DNA of 64,000 nucleotides. Source: Cytobacillus firmus DS1 (GTDB lineage Bacteria; Bacillota; Bacilli; Bacillales; Cytobacillaceae). The stretch is from positions 248,001 through 312,000 of the forward strand of contig NZ_APVL01000002.1 in NCBI RefSeq assembly GCF_000565285.1. Reading direction: 5' to 3'. Position 1 is the first letter of the stretch; the number at the start of each line of letters is the position of its first letter. The position numbers and the translations under genes are program-made. Under the pieces are notes generated by a model. It saw only the letters and a list, made by a program, of their open reading frames with translations. It searched no databases and was not told where the DNA came from. Below, one piece after another: positions 9,062-18,313 of the stretch.

Positions 9062-9235
9062 TCAAAACCCCTTAAATCTCCTTCGATCATTCAAATATAA
9101 ACATAAGATCAGGAGTGAAATAAATAGAATAGGTGACGTAATGAAAAGGGGGATAAGCTTCATCAGGCCAAAAATATTCAAAATAAAGGAGACTAAAATG
9201 AGCATCAGCATCAGAAATACAGGCACTTTTATCAT
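9062..9235 (-). CDS. Small two-helix membrane protein, 57 residues
   Basis: A short frame with an excellent ribosome binding site on the minus strand (AAGGAGGAG, 9 bases before ATG). The product has two hydrophobic segments (about residues 4-23 and 29-48, rich in L, I, F) and ends in a basic tail D-R-R-R-F-K-G-F. This hairpin-like two-pass shape with a positive C-terminus suggests a small integral membrane protein with both ends in the cytoplasm. I do not recognise the family. It converges with pepF and is transcribed away from spxH's terminator. Confidence 0.7.
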   Translation of the reverse strand: MIKVPVFLMLMLILVSFILNIFGLMKLIPLFITSPILFISLLILCLYLNDRRRFKGF

Positions 9236-9500
9236 ATTGCAGTCTCCTCCTTGGGCAGATTTAAAACTATTTTATGCGGTTGTCCAGAGTGTCATGACTT
9301 GATTTTGACAATATTGTGAAAAAAAGCACAAACTTATTGTCATGTTCTTTTATGTCATGATATATTACAGATGTGAAGTTAATCACATGCAAACATTTAC
9401 CCCTTTTGTTTGAACGTGAAAAATTTCTCCCATCCCCTTTGTTCGTAAATAAAAAAAACATGAAAGAGCCGTGCATGAGACTGCATGGTTTTTTCATGGA
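9236..9500. other. Non-coding gap between the small membrane gene and spxH
   Basis: Several overlapping frames exist on both strands but none has a ribosome binding site or recognisable composition. The region must hold the promoter for the minus-strand small gene; a run of AT-rich sequence is seen but no clear hexamer pair. Confidence 0.4.
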
Positions 9501-9535
9501 AAAAATCAAGCTGTGCATTTTGCACAGCTTGATTA
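9501..9535 (-). terminator. Terminator of the yjbI-spxH operon
   Basis: Read on the minus strand, AATCAAGCTGTGC pairs with GCACAGCTTGATT and is followed by a T run; the left arm overlaps the spxH stop codon. Confidence 0.9.
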
Positions 9536-10408
9536 CCCTGAATATCTCCAGAAATTACCGTATTTCGCAGGTACATATTCAGCAATTTGCTTTAGCTGGA
9601 GCTTTTTCATTTCCTTGTTCACTTCGCTGTCTGTCATATCGTATACTACAGAGATCTCCTTACTGGCCACCAGCTTAAAATATTTTAAGAAATATTCCAG
9701 GGGCGGCAGAGGAGCACGCTCAGGCTTAGCAGGCAGCATTTCTTCCAAAATCTGTTCATAAATTTCATAAGGGTAATATCCGGTTACTTTAATGCCTTCG
9801 TCTTCTATGTTTTCATTGAAAAAGACAAGAGTGGGTATTTCTTGAACATCCATTTCAGATGTTATTTTTAAATCGCATTGAAAAGCTTTGGCTGCACTAT
9901 CTGAATGAATATCAGAAACAAATTCTACTACATCAAGACCGACTTCTTTAGCACAATCCTTTAAAACGTCAAAATTTGACACATTCTGCTTTTCAAGAAA
10001 TAAAACCTCCTGAAGCTTGCGTAAAAATCTGATGCCAGCTTTTCTCCCTTGTAATTCAGCCGCTTTTATTGCAACTGAAGCCAGATGAGGTGAAGAAATT
10101 GGATTCTCGAACCAGAGGTTTCCATCACATGACATTCCAGAGCGGCTTGCTGTCTTTTCCCACAAATCAGCAATGTTTTCGTAATTTTGTTTTTTTCCCA
10201 TATTTAACGTTGCCAGCCTGCCGCTTAATACATGCTTTATGGAAAAATAGCGGCCGTATTCAATCAGTAACTTTTTTAAGGTTGGCTCCAGAGCCCAGCA
10301 TTCAGGGCAAAGGGGGTCAACAAACATATAGACTTCTATGGGCTTTTTTTCACTGCCGTAGCAATGCGGTGATGTAAACTTGATTTCATTGGATTCTGGC
10401 ATATTCAC
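9533..10408 (-). CDS. spxH: ClpXP adaptor protein SpxH (YjbH), DsbA-like
   Basis: 291 residues with a DsbA-family thioredoxin fold. The C34-P-E-C37 motif sits after the first strand (V-Y-M-F-V-D-P-L), and a helical insertion plus a G-V-x-E-I-P-T-type cis-proline region (E-I-P-T-L-V-F-F) follows around residue 205. In B. subtilis SpxH binds Spx and speeds its degradation by ClpXP; it aggregates under disulfide stress, which stabilises Spx. The start overlaps the yjbI stop by 4 bases (ATGA), so both are translated from one message. Spx itself is encoded 5 kb upstream. Confidence 0.95.
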   Translation of the reverse strand: MNMPESNEIKFTSPHCYGSEKKPIEVYMFVDPLCPECWALEPTLKKLLIEYGRYFSIKHVLSGRLATLNMGKKQNYENIADLWEKTASRSGMSCDGNLWFENPISSPHLASVAIKAAELQGRKAGIRFLRKLQEVLFLEKQNVSNFDVLKDCAKEVGLDVVEFVSDIHSDSAAKAFQCDLKITSEMDVQEIPTLVFFNENIEDEGIKVTGYYPYEIYEQILEEMLPAKPERAPLPPLEYFLKYFKLVASKEISVVYDMTDSEVNKEMKKLQLKQIAEYVPAKYGNFWRYSG

Positions 10409-10809
10409 GGGCTATCACCTTTCACGCCGGCCTCAGGTGTATTGATCATATGCTGAGCAGTGAGCACAAGTCTGGAAAAAAAGTCTTCCCTCATTTGTCC
10501 ATCCAGCCCAATTTCGTCCATCGCTTCATTCATGCATGAAAGCCATGCCCTAGCCCTGGTTTCTGTTATAGGAAAAGGCATGTGCCGCGCGCGGAGCATA
10601 GGATGTCCATGTTCTGAAGTATATAAAGGAGGCCCCCCTAAATACTGAGTCATAAATTGTTTTTGTTTTCTGGCTGTCTCTGTCAGGTCATCTGGAAAAA
10701 TAGGAACGAGATCAGGATGTTGTCCTACGCGCAGGTAAAAAGCGTCAATTAGCTGGTGAAGCTTTTCCTCACCAATAGCGTCGAAGGGAGTGTGCATTTT
10801 CTCGGCCAT
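10405..10809 (-). CDS. yjbI: Group II truncated haemoglobin YjbI
   Basis: 134 residues, a compact trHbO-type globin with 2-on-2 fold. Recognisable features are the F-Y-x-R-V segment in the B helix, the K-Q-K[14 protein letters not shown] segment, the proximal histidine in M-L-R-A-R-H-M-P-F, and W-L-S-C-M in the G helix. Such proteins bind oxygen and may protect against reactive oxygen or nitrogen species. It is the first gene of a two-gene minus-strand operon with spxH, which is conserved in Bacillus and links a redox-active globin with thiol-stress control. Confidence 0.94.
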   Translation of the reverse strand: MAEKMHTPFDAIGEEKLHQLIDAFYLRVGQHPDLVPIFPDDLTETARKQKQFMTQYLGGPPLYTSEHGHPMLRARHMPFPITETRARAWLSCMNEAMDEIGLDGQMREDFFSRLVLTAQHMINTPEAGVKGDSP

Positions 10810-11017
10810 ATTTAAAACTCCTTTTATGAGTTAATCATTTGTAAAAAAACTTCCTATTTAATATCAATTGCTGTGATCTCTTTATATTTTATCAATGAGG
10901 GATTTATATCTCAAACAAATAGCTTACTGTAACCTTTTAACGTCTCCTTGGCAAGCTTATTTTTTTAGTATGGATTAAGCACATGCTGTCAATCCGGAAC
11001 ATTTGCTGAAAAAAACA
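10810..11017. other. yjbI upstream region
   Basis: No gene is visible. An AAAGGAG ribosome binding site for yjbI is present on the minus strand just upstream of its start; the rest is AT-rich promoter-length DNA without a clear hexamer pair. Confidence 0.4.
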
Positions 11018-11047
11018 TAAAAAAGCCGCCCGGTAAATCGGGCGGCA
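11018..11047 (-). terminator. Terminator after yjbJ
   Basis: GCCGCCCG and CGGGCGGC form an 8-bp GC stem; on the minus strand it is followed by a T run. Confidence 0.92.
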
Positions 11048-11057
11048 GTTCTGAAGC

Positions 11058-11699
11058 TTAAGCCATAAACGAAGTGGTAACTTTCTTTATGTAATTTAGG
11101 GTTTCTTTAAAAGGGGGGACACCCCCGTATTTATCTACATTTCCAGGTCCGGCATTATAGGCTGCCAGTGCCAGTTCTACATTATCCCCATACCTGTCCA
11201 TCATTTGACGTAAATATTTTACTCCTGCAAAAATGTTTTCTGCGGGGTCGAAAATATTTTTAACGCCAAGCCCCCTGGCTGTATCCGGCATTAGCTGCAT
11301 CAAGCCGGAAGCACCTGCATGACTGACGGCATTCGGATTAAAGTTTGATTCCTGTTTAATGACTGACTTAATTAGATTAACAGGTACATTAAACATATCT
11401 GATGCTTTTTGAATCAGATCATCAAAATCACTTTTTGAGGATTCGGCGAACTTGGTTAGTTTAACTGGTGGAAGAGCGGCTGCTGCAAGGGAATCTGTTT
11501 GTAAAGCGCTAATATAAGGCTTTAAAGACGCAACTGCTCCAAGCCCGCCTGTGATTTGGCGTGGCGAACCATTATTTTCTGAAACTAATCCTGAAAGCAG
11601 CTCCTGAAACAGAGGGTTAGAAGTATTTGTTTGCTTAGAGATATTGAATCCTTGCAGTGCCTGCAGCTCCATCAATATTTTTAGCTGTTCTATGTTCAT
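11058..11699 (-). CDS. yjbJ: Lytic transglycosylase (SLT domain), YjbJ-like
   Basis: 213 residues. The C-terminal half (about 100-205) is a soluble lytic transglycosylase domain: [10 protein letters not shown] with the catalytic Glu, then S-G-L-M-Q-L-M-P-x-T-A-R, then [12 protein letters not shown]. It would cut peptidoglycan between MurNAc and GlcNAc to leave 1,6-anhydroMurNAc. There is no obvious signal peptide; the N-terminal 90 residues are variable, so export is unclear. ATG 11699 is used because AAGGAG lies 8 bases upstream; the upstream in-frame start adds six residues without a site. The order with yjbK matches B. subtilis. Confidence 0.9.
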   Translation of the reverse strand: MNIEQLKILMELQALQGFNISKQTNTSNPLFQELLSGLVSENNGSPRQITGGLGAVASLKPYISALQTDSLAAAALPPVKLTKFAESSKSDFDDLIQKASDMFNVPVNLIKSVIKQESNFNPNAVSHAGASGLMQLMPDTARGLGVKNIFDPAENIFAGVKYLRQMMDRYGDNVELALAAYNAGPGNVDKYGGVPPFKETLNYIKKVTTSFMA

Positions 11700-11731
11700 T
11701 ATATTGCTCCTTGGCAAAAGGTCCGCTTCTA

Positions 11732-12322
11732 TTAATCCTTTTGCTGTCTGTATTTTTCGTTGTAAAACCTCTTAATTTTATTTTCGGTCTTCCTGACAGG
11801 AATGTTAAGCTGCTGAAGTAAATTAAGAAAAGCCGATTTACCTTCAATCCGATTATCCACTTCAAATTCTATCTCAAAATCTTCCTTATTTAAATAGCGG
11901 CTATGATCAAGTACAGCCAATCCTTTATTGTATTCCTTTTCTGCACGTTTTGTTGTGAGAGTACCAAAGTATTGAAGGTTATCTGTCTTTATTCCGAGCT
12001 CTTCTATAGATTGTATTATCTCTTCCCTGGGAATTTTCCCGGTCTGAATCATCGCTGCTGCTTCGGACTCAGTAAGATTTTCATTGGTCTCCAGAAGCCC
12101 TTCAGGGTGGGGCTGTTTAAGAGTCAATTCAAATGAGTCGTTTTTCTGCCTGATCCTTAATGCACTTCCTTTTGCCTTCAAAAGAAAATCAGGTGTATCG
12201 AAATAATGATTCTCCTGTTCGGAAAAATCTTCACTTCCTATATTCAGAAAATTCATTAAATCGGTAAATTCTCCTCTGGTGATCATGTTTTTAAATTCAA
12301 TTTCAATATTTTTATTAGACAA
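11732..12322 (-). CDS. yjbK: CYTH-domain protein YjbK (triphosphate tunnel metalloenzyme fold)
   Basis: 196 residues. The N-terminal signature E-I-E-F-K (ExExK) at residues 7-11 and the N-H-Y-F-D-T-P, A-L-R-I-R and L-T-L-K-Q strands are diagnostic of the CYTH/triphosphate tunnel superfamily, whose members hydrolyse or cyclise triphosphate-containing molecules with divalent metals. The substrate of this Bacillus branch is not known to me. It shares its direction with yjbJ and lies 32 bases upstream of it, suggesting a two-gene unit. Proximity to relQ and nadF (phosphate-rich nucleotides) is conserved. Confidence 0.92.
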   Translation of the reverse strand: MSNKNIEIEFKNMITRGEFTDLMNFLNIGSEDFSEQENHYFDTPDFLLKAKGSALRIRQKNDSFELTLKQPHPEGLLETNENLTESEAAAMIQTGKIPREEIIQSIEELGIKTDNLQYFGTLTTKRAEKEYNKGLAVLDHSRYLNKEDFEIEFEVDNRIEGKSAFLNLLQQLNIPVRKTENKIKRFYNEKYRQQKD

Positions 12323-12518
12323 GCCTGTACACCTCAGCTATAAGTAATTACCTGTATTATCTCCTTATTCAGCATGGACTTCAATCCTTTGAAGATCTTT
12401 TTAAGCTTGTGATAAATTCAATCAGGGAGTTTGCATCCTGAGGTATAAAAATTGCAGCAGGGGTTTTACTGTCCATAAAATCTGCGATAGAATAGGTAAT
12501 GACAATGGAGGTAGAAAA

Positions 12519-12884
12519 ATGAAACAGAAACTTACAGTTGTAAATGCAGAATGGATTGAAAATGAATTAATTTTGGAAATAGAAGCTGGAACAGTCTCAG
12601 GCTTAACTGCCATACGGCAAATATTGGCTGATTCCGACAACCTTTCATTTATTTATATAGCAGAACAAAATGATGATTATACATATATTTCCCTTCCGGA
12701 AACAGTCTGGACGGAACTTAAAAAGGCACTTGATGGCCAGATGCGTGTTTTTGCTTCTGATCGTAATCATGATCGTATTGAACTGGCAGGCTTTCATGAG
12801 GAATTAGGAGATTTAATAGAAAATATCCGCGGGAACAGCAATTATGGTAATGAAATGGTAGAAAAAGTAGAGAACATATTTTAA
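12519..12884 (+). CDS. yjbL: UPF0738 family protein YjbL
   Basis: 121 residues of unknown function, similar in pattern and position to B. subtilis YjbL (UPF0738 as I recall). It has alternating strand-like and charged segments, no membrane segment and no signal peptide. The start follows GGAGGTAGAAAA. It is divergent from yjbK and precedes relQ by about 120 bp. I can say only that it is a conserved small soluble protein of this locus. Confidence 0.8.
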   Translation: MKQKLTVVNAEWIENELILEIEAGTVSGLTAIRQILADSDNLSFIYIAEQNDDYTYISLPETVWTELKKALDGQMRVFASDRNHDRIELAGFHEELGDLIENIRGNSNYGNEMVEKVENIF

Positions 12885-13003
12885 TTAATGTTTAAATTAA
12901 GAAAAACTTGGATAAAGAGATAGGCTGTGTTACCTCCTCTCGAAGTCGGGGGTAATCGAGGCACTTGCGCTTTTCTAACTTCGGATATTTGGTGGTGTTG
13001 CAG

Positions 13004-13642
13004 GTGAAGCATTGGGACTTATTTTTGGCGCCATATAAGCAGGCGGTTGAAGAGTTGAAAGTAAAGCTAAAAGGCATGAGAAGCCAATTTGAAATGGATT
13101 CTTCCCATTCTCCGATTGAATTTGTTACCGGGAGGGTAAAGCCTATTGCCAGCATTTTAGATAAGGCAAATCAAAAAGGCATTCCACTTGACAGATTGGA
13201 ATCGGAAATGCAGGATATTGCCGGTGTAAGAATGATGTGCCAATTTGTTGATGATATTAAGAGAGTGGTTGAACTATTAAGACAAAGAAATGACTTTGAA
13301 ATTGTTGAAGAAAGAGACTATATATCTCATAAAAAAGCTAGCGGTTACCGCTCATACCATGTCGTGATCCGCTATCCTGTTCAGACAATCAAGGGAGAGA
13401 AGAAAATTCTTGCAGAGATTCAGATCCGAACGCTTGCCATGAACTTCTGGGCAACGGTTGAACATTCCCTGAATTACAAATATAAGGGCCAATTCCCTGA
13501 AGATATTCAGATGAGGCTTCAGCGGGCGGCAGAGGCTGCTTTCAGGCTTGATGAAGAAATGTCACTCATTCGCGGTGAAATACAGGATGCCCAGGCATTC
13601 TTTACAAGAAAAAAGGAAAAGCAGCAAAAGGGAGAAAACTAA
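13004..13642 (+). CDS. relQ: Small alarmone synthetase RelQ (YjbM), GTG start
   Basis: 212 residues, matching the single-domain RelQ/SAS1 family that makes (p)ppGpp from ATP and GTP/GDP without a hydrolase domain. Synthetase landmarks are H-S-P-I-E-F-V-T-G-R-V-K-P near residue 35, D-I-A-G-V-R-M-M-C-Q-F at about 75, G-Y-R-S-Y-H at about 115 and the E-I-Q-I-R-T-L-A-M-N-F-W-A-T-x-E-H region at about 140. The GTG at 13004 gives an N-terminus (K-H-W-D-L-F-L-A-P-Y) close to known RelQ; a longer TTG frame at 12965 lacks support. Followed closely by NAD kinase, the same order as in B. subtilis. Confidence 0.93.
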   Translation: MKHWDLFLAPYKQAVEELKVKLKGMRSQFEMDSSHSPIEFVTGRVKPIASILDKANQKGIPLDRLESEMQDIAGVRMMCQFVDDIKRVVELLRQRNDFEIVEERDYISHKKASGYRSYHVVIRYPVQTIKGEKKILAEIQIRTLAMNFWATVEHSLNYKYKGQFPEDIQMRLQRAAEAAFRLDEEMSLIRGEIQDAQAFFTRKKEKQQKGEN

Positions 13643-13668
13643 CAGTATAAAAGAGGAGCTTGGATAAT

Positions 13669-14463
13669 ATGAAATTTGCCATTACCTCAAAAGGAGATTC
13701 AAAATCTAATACACTCATGCACAAAATGAGGACCTATTTATTGGACTTCGAGCTTACATATGATGAAGAAGAGCCTGATATAGTCATATCGGTAGGCGGG
13801 GATGGCACTTTACTCTATGCCTTTCACCGATACAGCAGCCGCCTGGACAAGACCGCGTTTGTAGGTATACACACAGGTCATCTTGGGTTTTATGCAGATT
13901 GGGTGCCGGAGGAAATCGAAAAGCTTGTCATTGCAATTGCCAAAACCCCTTATCAGGTGATTGAATATCCGCTCCTTGAAGTGATTATCCGCTACCAGCA
14001 TGGCGGCAAAGAAACCCGTTATCTTGCATTAAATGAATCTACGGTCAAGGCGGTGGAAGGTACCTTAGTAATGGATGTGGAAATACGCGGCCAGCATTTT
14101 GAAAGGTTCCGCGGAGATGGCCTTTGTGTGTCTACACCATCAGGAAGTACAGCTTATAATAAGGCGCTGGGTGGTGCCATTCTGCATCCATCCCTGCCAG
14201 CCATCCAGCTTGCTGAGATGGCTTCCATTAATAATAAGGTATTCCGTACAGTAGGCTCGCCGCTCGTACTGCCGGCCCACCATACATGCATGCTGAAGCC
14301 AGTGAATGAACCGGATTTTCAAATTACTATTGATCATTTGACACTTCTACATAAAGATGTAAAATCAATTCAATTCAGAGTGGCAGATGAGAAGATCCGT
14401 TTTGCCAGGTTCAGGCCATTTCCATTCTGGAAAAGGGTCCACGATTCTTTTGTTGCTGATTGA
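13669..14463 (+). CDS. nadF: NAD kinase
   Basis: 264 residues. The enzyme phosphorylates NAD to NADP using ATP. The catalytic motif G-G-D-G-T is at 43-47, followed by the conserved [10 protein letters not shown] segment and the N-E-S-T-V-K region; the [17 protein letters not shown] motif is also present. ATG 13669 is chosen because AGGAG (13654-13658) lies 10 bases upstream, while the in-frame TTG at 13660 abuts that site. It sits 26 bp after relQ, so the two are probably one operon with the pseudouridine synthase downstream. Confidence 0.95.
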   Translation: MKFAITSKGDSKSNTLMHKMRTYLLDFELTYDEEEPDIVISVGGDGTLLYAFHRYSSRLDKTAFVGIHTGHLGFYADWVPEEIEKLVIAIAKTPYQVIEYPLLEVIIRYQHGGKETRYLALNESTVKAVEGTLVMDVEIRGQHFERFRGDGLCVSTPSGSTAYNKALGGAILHPSLPAIQLAEMASINNKVFRTVGSPLVLPAHHTCMLKPVNEPDFQITIDHLTLLHKDVKSIQFRVADEKIRFARFRPFPFWKRVHDSFVAD

Positions 14464-14502
14464 AGAAAGGTCACCATCTGACAGAACAGGAGCCTACAGC
14501 TC

Positions 14503-15414
14503 ATGGCACGTTTTGAATTACAATGGAAAATTTCAGCCCGGCAGGCGGGCTTGATAATCAGGGAGTTTTTAAAAGACAATCATATTTCCAAAACTGCACT
14601 GACAGATATAAAATTTGCAGGCGGCTTCATTCAAGTAAATAGTCAGGAAGTCAATGTCCGCTATGTGTTAAAGGAAGGTGATGTCCTTCAGGTTGGTTTC
14701 CCTGAAGAAGTTCCGAGCGAAGGAATGAAGGGGGAAGACTTGCCCCTTGATATTCTTTATGAAGATGATCATCTTCTTGTAGTAAATAAACCGGCAGGTA
14801 TGAGTTCCATTCCTTCCAGAGAACATCCATCCGGAAGTCTGGCTAATCGGCTGATTGGATATTATCAGCGAATCGGCTTAAAGTCTGCGGCCCATATTGT
14901 GACAAGATTGGATAGAGATACATCCGGACTGGTTCTGATTGCTAAACACAGACATGTACATCATTTGTTTAGCGAGCAGCAGCGCTCACGAAGAATCCAG
15001 CGCATTTATGAAGCCTTTGCGGAAGGCTCAATCTGTCCGGATGCAGGAACAATAGAACAGCCGATTGCGCGAAAAAAAGACAGTATTATTGAGCGGGAAG
15101 TCAATGAGGAAGGCCAATACGCATGTACTCATTATCAGGTCATCAGCCGGCATAAAGAATTTACACATGTAAAGCTGAAGCTTGATACTGGCCGGACTCA
15201 TCAGATCAGAGTTCATTTGGCATGGCTTGGTTATCCTCTTGCAGGTGACGAATTATATGGGGGCACAAGACTGTTCATCAGGCGGCAGGCGCTTCACTGC
15301 TGCAGCCTTTCCTTCGAACACCCCTTCCTGCACAAAACCCTTGAATTTGAACAACCGCTTCCAGAAGACATGAATAGTCTTTTGTCGCAGGTCCGAAAGA
15401 AGGACAAAGATTAA
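14503..15414 (+). CDS. yjbO: RluA-family pseudouridine synthase YjbO
   Basis: 303 residues with an N-terminal S4-like region and a catalytic RluA/RluD domain. The catalytic motif H-I-V-T-R-L-D-R-D-T-S-G-L-V-L-I-A-K contains the essential Asp; the G-R-T-H-Q-I-R-V-H motif is near residue 230 and G-D-x-L-Y-G follows. It converts uridine to pseudouridine in structured RNA, probably 23S rRNA, but the exact position cannot be read from sequence. Third gene of the relQ-nadF-yjbO run. A dispersed repeat begins right at its 3' end. Confidence 0.93.
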   Translation: MARFELQWKISARQAGLIIREFLKDNHISKTALTDIKFAGGFIQVNSQEVNVRYVLKEGDVLQVGFPEEVPSEGMKGEDLPLDILYEDDHLLVVNKPAGMSSIPSREHPSGSLANRLIGYYQRIGLKSAAHIVTRLDRDTSGLVLIAKHRHVHHLFSEQQRSRRIQRIYEAFAEGSICPDAGTIEQPIARKKDSIIEREVNEEGQYACTHYQVISRHKEFTHVKLKLDTGRTHQIRVHLAWLGYPLAGDELYGGTRLFIRRQALHCCSLSFEHPFLHKTLEFEQPLPEDMNSLLSQVRKKDKD

Positions 15415-15546
15415 GAACGCCACTTCCTCCCAAAAGCTTGCGCATTTGGTCGTGCGAGGCTCATGCTGACGAAGCCTTCCTTGTCCTGTGAGCTTCAACT
15501 AACAATCAGTGGGGGATAAAGAGCTCCCACTGATTAGTTTCACTTT
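15400..15546 (-). repeat. Dispersed repeat family 1, subtype B, copy 1
   Basis: Read on the minus strand it begins with a stem-loop head (GTGAAAC then an ATCAGTGGG/CCCACTGATTGTTAG inverted pair), then a tail containing GACAAGGAAGGCTTCGTCAG and GCACGACC. The same head and tail recur at about 16655-16812 in the same orientation. The head alone is shared with the subtype A copies at 25816 and 46749. The element slightly overlaps the end of yjbO. Confidence 0.8.
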
Positions 15547-15574
15547 AAAAAAGCCGGCATTTGCCGGCTTTTTG
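15547..15574. terminator. Bidirectional terminator between yjbO and prpE
   Basis: AGCCGGCA/TGCCGGCT stem with an A run before it and a T run after it, so it can stop both convergent genes. Confidence 0.9.
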
Positions 15575-15575
15575 G

Positions 15576-16310
15576 TTACATCTTTCTGAATTTATCTTCA
15601 ACATAAGGCATGCGGGATTGGACAGATATAAATTGCATTTCCGGATATCTAAGCGCGGTTAATTTATTACCAAAAACAGCACCTGTATCTATATTAAACG
15701 TGTTATTAATTCTCCTCACTTCCTTTACTGGAGTATGGCCATAGACGATTACAGCCTCACCCTCATACGCTTTTGCCCAATCCCGTCTAACAGGTGTGCC
15801 GTCTGGATTTTTTTCTCCTGTAATATCACCATACAAAACAAAGGTTTTTACTTTTGAGGAATGTTTGCCAATATAGCTTTCCTTAATTCCAGCATGGGCG
15901 ATAACCAGCTTGTTGTTATCGAGTACCTGGTATAGAGGTGCGTTTTCATATAACTCCATAAATTTCTGTCTGACCTCCTCCTGTGCTTGGAGGACAAGCT
16001 GCTCAAATTCAGCGACTGTTGTTTCAAGTCCATGTGTAATTTGCACTTTATTCCCTAAAAAGAAGCGGTAGAGTTTATTGCAATGGTTGCCAGGGACATA
16101 GTATCCCAAGTTGTTTGCTGCAAGGTTATATACTGTATCAATGACTGCAAGTGAACCTGGGCCTCTGTCAGTTAAGTCTCCGACAAAGGCCAGTTTTCTG
16201 CCGCTTGGATGGACAGGAAATCCCTTTTCCCAGCTATAGTCCAGTTCTAAAGTCAGCTCTTTAAATTCAGCAAAGCAGCCGTGGATATCACCAATAATAT
16301 CAAGTCTCAT
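15576..16310 (-). CDS. prpE: Bis(5'-nucleosyl)-tetraphosphatase PrpE
   Basis: 244 residues, a PPP-family metallophosphatase. All metal-binding blocks are visible: G-D-I-H-G at residues 7-11, G-D-L-T-D-R-G-P at about 44-51, G-N-H-C at about 74-77, and H-A-G plus G-H-T-P further down. In B. subtilis the orthologue hydrolyses Ap4A and also acts as a protein phosphatase in spore germination tests. It is transcribed toward yjbO and terminates at the shared hairpin. The start has AAAGGAGCC upstream on the minus strand. Confidence 0.94.
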   Translation of the reverse strand: MRLDIIGDIHGCFAEFKELTLELDYSWEKGFPVHPSGRKLAFVGDLTDRGPGSLAVIDTVYNLAANNLGYYVPGNHCNKLYRFFLGNKVQITHGLETTVAEFEQLVLQAQEEVRQKFMELYENAPLYQVLDNNKLVIAHAGIKESYIGKHSSKVKTFVLYGDITGEKNPDGTPVRRDWAKAYEGEAVIVYGHTPVKEVRRINNTFNIDTGAVFGNKLTALRYPEMQFISVQSRMPYVEDKFRKM

Positions 16311-16436
16311 TTTTTAGGCTCCTTTAAAGTTCTACTGTTATCATATCAATTTTCATAATCTTTATCATGACACTTTATTTTTCAAGCAGCAGAAAAAGCT
16401 TTAACGATTTTATGTTCAAAGAATGGGAAAATTAAA

Positions 16437-16650
16437 TTTATCGCAGTCCAACGGAACAGTGTAAGACCCCCGCTTCAAAGGACCAAGGAACCAATGGAGG
16501 ATAAGTGGGTGTCAAACTGCCCAATCTAGCTGCGGCTCCTAGGGGCTCGAGGTCATTAGCCAATCAGCTGATGGGAAGAAAAGCACTTCCCACCATCTGC
16601 TCGTCTAATGCTTGTCACCCCTGGGCAAGTCACCTCGCTTTATAATGTAA
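16437..16650 (-). repeat. Composite repeat: family 1 subtype A tail plus an unrelated dispersed-type segment
   Basis: Bases about 16437-16529 are the reverse complement of the subtype A tail at 25880-25968 (TTTATCGCAGT, GGAGGATAAGTG and TCAAACTGCCC landmarks), with several mismatches. The expected head is missing; from about 16530 it switches to a different GC-richer sequence (TAGCTGCGGCTCCTAGG, CTCGAGGTCAT) that reads to about 16640 and has internal inverted pairs. It looks like one repeat interrupted or joined by another. Confidence 0.7.
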
Positions 16651-16654
16651 AGGC

Positions 16655-16812
16655 CCGAAAAAAGGACGAAGACTAAAAACGCCACGTCCTCCCAAAATGC
16701 TGCCGCTTTCGGTCGTGCGATGCTTATGCTGACGAAGCCATCCTTGTCCTGTGGGCCTCAACTAACAATCAGCGGGGAGAAAATCACTCCCTACTGATTG
16801 AAATTTCACTTT
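16655..16812 (-). repeat. Dispersed repeat family 1, subtype B, copy 2
   Basis: Near-parallel to the copy at 15400-15546: the AACGCCAC, TCCTCCCAAAA, GGTCGTGCGA, GCTGACGAAGCC and CTTGTCCTGTG blocks are shared in order, ending in AACTAACAATCAG and the stem-loop head. Together with the composite copy just before it, this fills most of the 600-bp gap upstream of mgtE. Confidence 0.8.
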
Positions 16813-16921
16813 ATGGATTGCTCAGAGACGACAAAAAAACAAAGATTTGCTAGTATAGTTAAGTACATTTTCCTGTTAACCAACAGAGTATGGATGCTTT
16901 ATGAGAGGAGGTTAATTTTGT

Positions 16922-18301
16922 ATGGAAGATCATGCAGAGGAAAGATCAGGATCTCAAATCAATGCCAGTCTTTTAATCCAATCTTTACAAAATGATGAAA
17001 TTGATATCTTCAGAAATGAATTTCTTGATATGCACCCATATGATCAGGCTTCATTTTTTAAAGATCTGGATGAGGACATCCGCGCAAAAATTTATCTTTA
17101 TTTATCTCCTGAAGAAATGGCAGCTCTTTTTGAAAATCTGGAGATTGAGGAAGAAGATTATAAAGACGTTCTTGCTGAGATGAATCCCCATTATGCAGCA
17201 GATATGCTTTCTGAAATGTATGCCGATGATGCGGTTGATGTTTTAAATGAACTTGATAAAGACCAGGTTGTCAGCTATTTAACAATTATGGATGATGAAT
17301 CGGCGAAAGAAATTAAGGATTTGCTTCATTACGAAGAATATACAGCAGGAAGTATTATGACAACCGAATTTGTGTCTCTCTCAGCCAATCAGACGGTACG
17401 TTCTGCTATGTATATCTTAAAGAATGAGGCGCCTAGGGCTGAAACCATTTATTATGTGTACGTTGTTAATGACGAAAAAAAGCTTATTGGCGTCATTTCA
17501 TTAAGGGATTTAATAGTAAGTGACGATGATACCATGATTTCTGAAATAACCAATGACAGAGTAGTTTCGGTATCGGTGGGAGAGGACCAGGAAGAAGTTG
17601 CAAGAAAAATTAAGGACTATAACTTCCTGGCTGTTCCGGTTGTGGATTTTCAAAACCATTTGCTGGGCATTATCACAGTTGATGATATCATGGACGTCAT
17701 GGAAGAAGAAGCATCTGATGATTACTCCAAATTAGCTGCTGTATCCGATATGGATCATATTGACCGTAATCCAGTTGCTGCTGCGCGTAAACGGCTTCCC
17801 TGGCTTATCATCCTGCTGTTTTTGGGTATGTTAACTGCAAGCCTTATCGGCAGGTTTGAGGACACATTGGATAAGGTGGCTATTCTGGCTGTCTTCATTC
17901 CTCTTATTGCAGGGATGGCTGGAAATACCGGGACTCAGGCATTGGCCGTTGCTGTACGGGGTATTGCAACAGGAGACCTGGAGAAAGAAAATAAATGGAA
18001 ATTGGTTATAAGGGAAGCAGGGACAGGATTAATTAATGGAAGTATTTGCGGTATCCTTGTTACTTTCATTGTTTACTTCTGGAAAGGAAATTTCTTTCTG
18101 GGTATTTTAGTTGGCGTTTCAATTTTGTTTACATTGATTGTAGCTACCCTTGCCGGTGCACTTATCCCTTTACTAATGCACAGGATTAAAATTGATCCGG
18201 CTGTAGCGTCAGGTCCATTTATTACAACCATCAATGATTTGATCAGTATTTTAATTTATTTTGGAATGGCGACATTATTTATGAGTTATTTAACAGGTTA
18301 A
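16922..18301 (+). CDS. mgtE: Magnesium transporter MgtE
   Basis: 459 residues, the standard MgtE plan: N-terminal helical superhelix (about 1-130), two CBS domains (about 135-260, beginning at H-Y-E-E-Y-T-A-G-S-I-M-T), a connecting helix, then five membrane helices (about 290-455). The pore-lining P-L-I-A-G-M-A-G-N-T-G-T-Q-A motif is intact, as is the I-D-P-A-V-A-S-G-P-F-I-T-T segment. The CBS and N domains sense cytoplasmic Mg2+ and gate the channel. ATG 16922 follows AGGAGG. I see no M-box riboswitch in the 110 bp upstream. It overlaps no neighbour but lies 12 bp before the antiporter gene, so they are likely co-transcribed. Confidence 0.96.
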   Translation: MEDHAEERSGSQINASLLIQSLQNDEIDIFRNEFLDMHPYDQASFFKDLDEDIRAKIYLYLSPEEMAALFENLEIEEEDYKDVLAEMNPHYAADMLSEMYADDAVDVLNELDKDQVVSYLTIMDDESAKEIKDLLHYEEYTAGSIMTTEFVSLSANQTVRSAMYILKNEAPRAETIYYVYVVNDEKKLIGVISLRDLIVSDDDTMISEITNDRVVSVSVGEDQEEVARKIKDYNFLAVPVVDFQNHLLGIITVDDIMDVMEEEASDDYSKLAAVSDMDHIDRNPVAAARKRLPWLIILLFLGMLTASLIGRFEDTLDKVAILAVFIPLIAGMAGNTGTQALAVAVRGIATGDLEKENKWKLVIREAGTGLINGSICGILVTFIVYFWKGNFFLGILVGVSILFTLIVATLAGALIPLLMHRIKIDPAVASGPFITTINDLISILIYFGMATLFMSYLTG

Positions 18302-18313
18302 GGGGGTTATATT

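Noticed and set aside
9267-9518. Minus-strand frame between the small membrane gene and spxH
   Set aside because: No ribosome binding site, composition unlike a protein, overlaps several other equal frames.
16813-16921. M-box riboswitch before mgtE
   Set aside because: Only about 110 bp remain after the repeat and no long conserved stems or terminator are visible.
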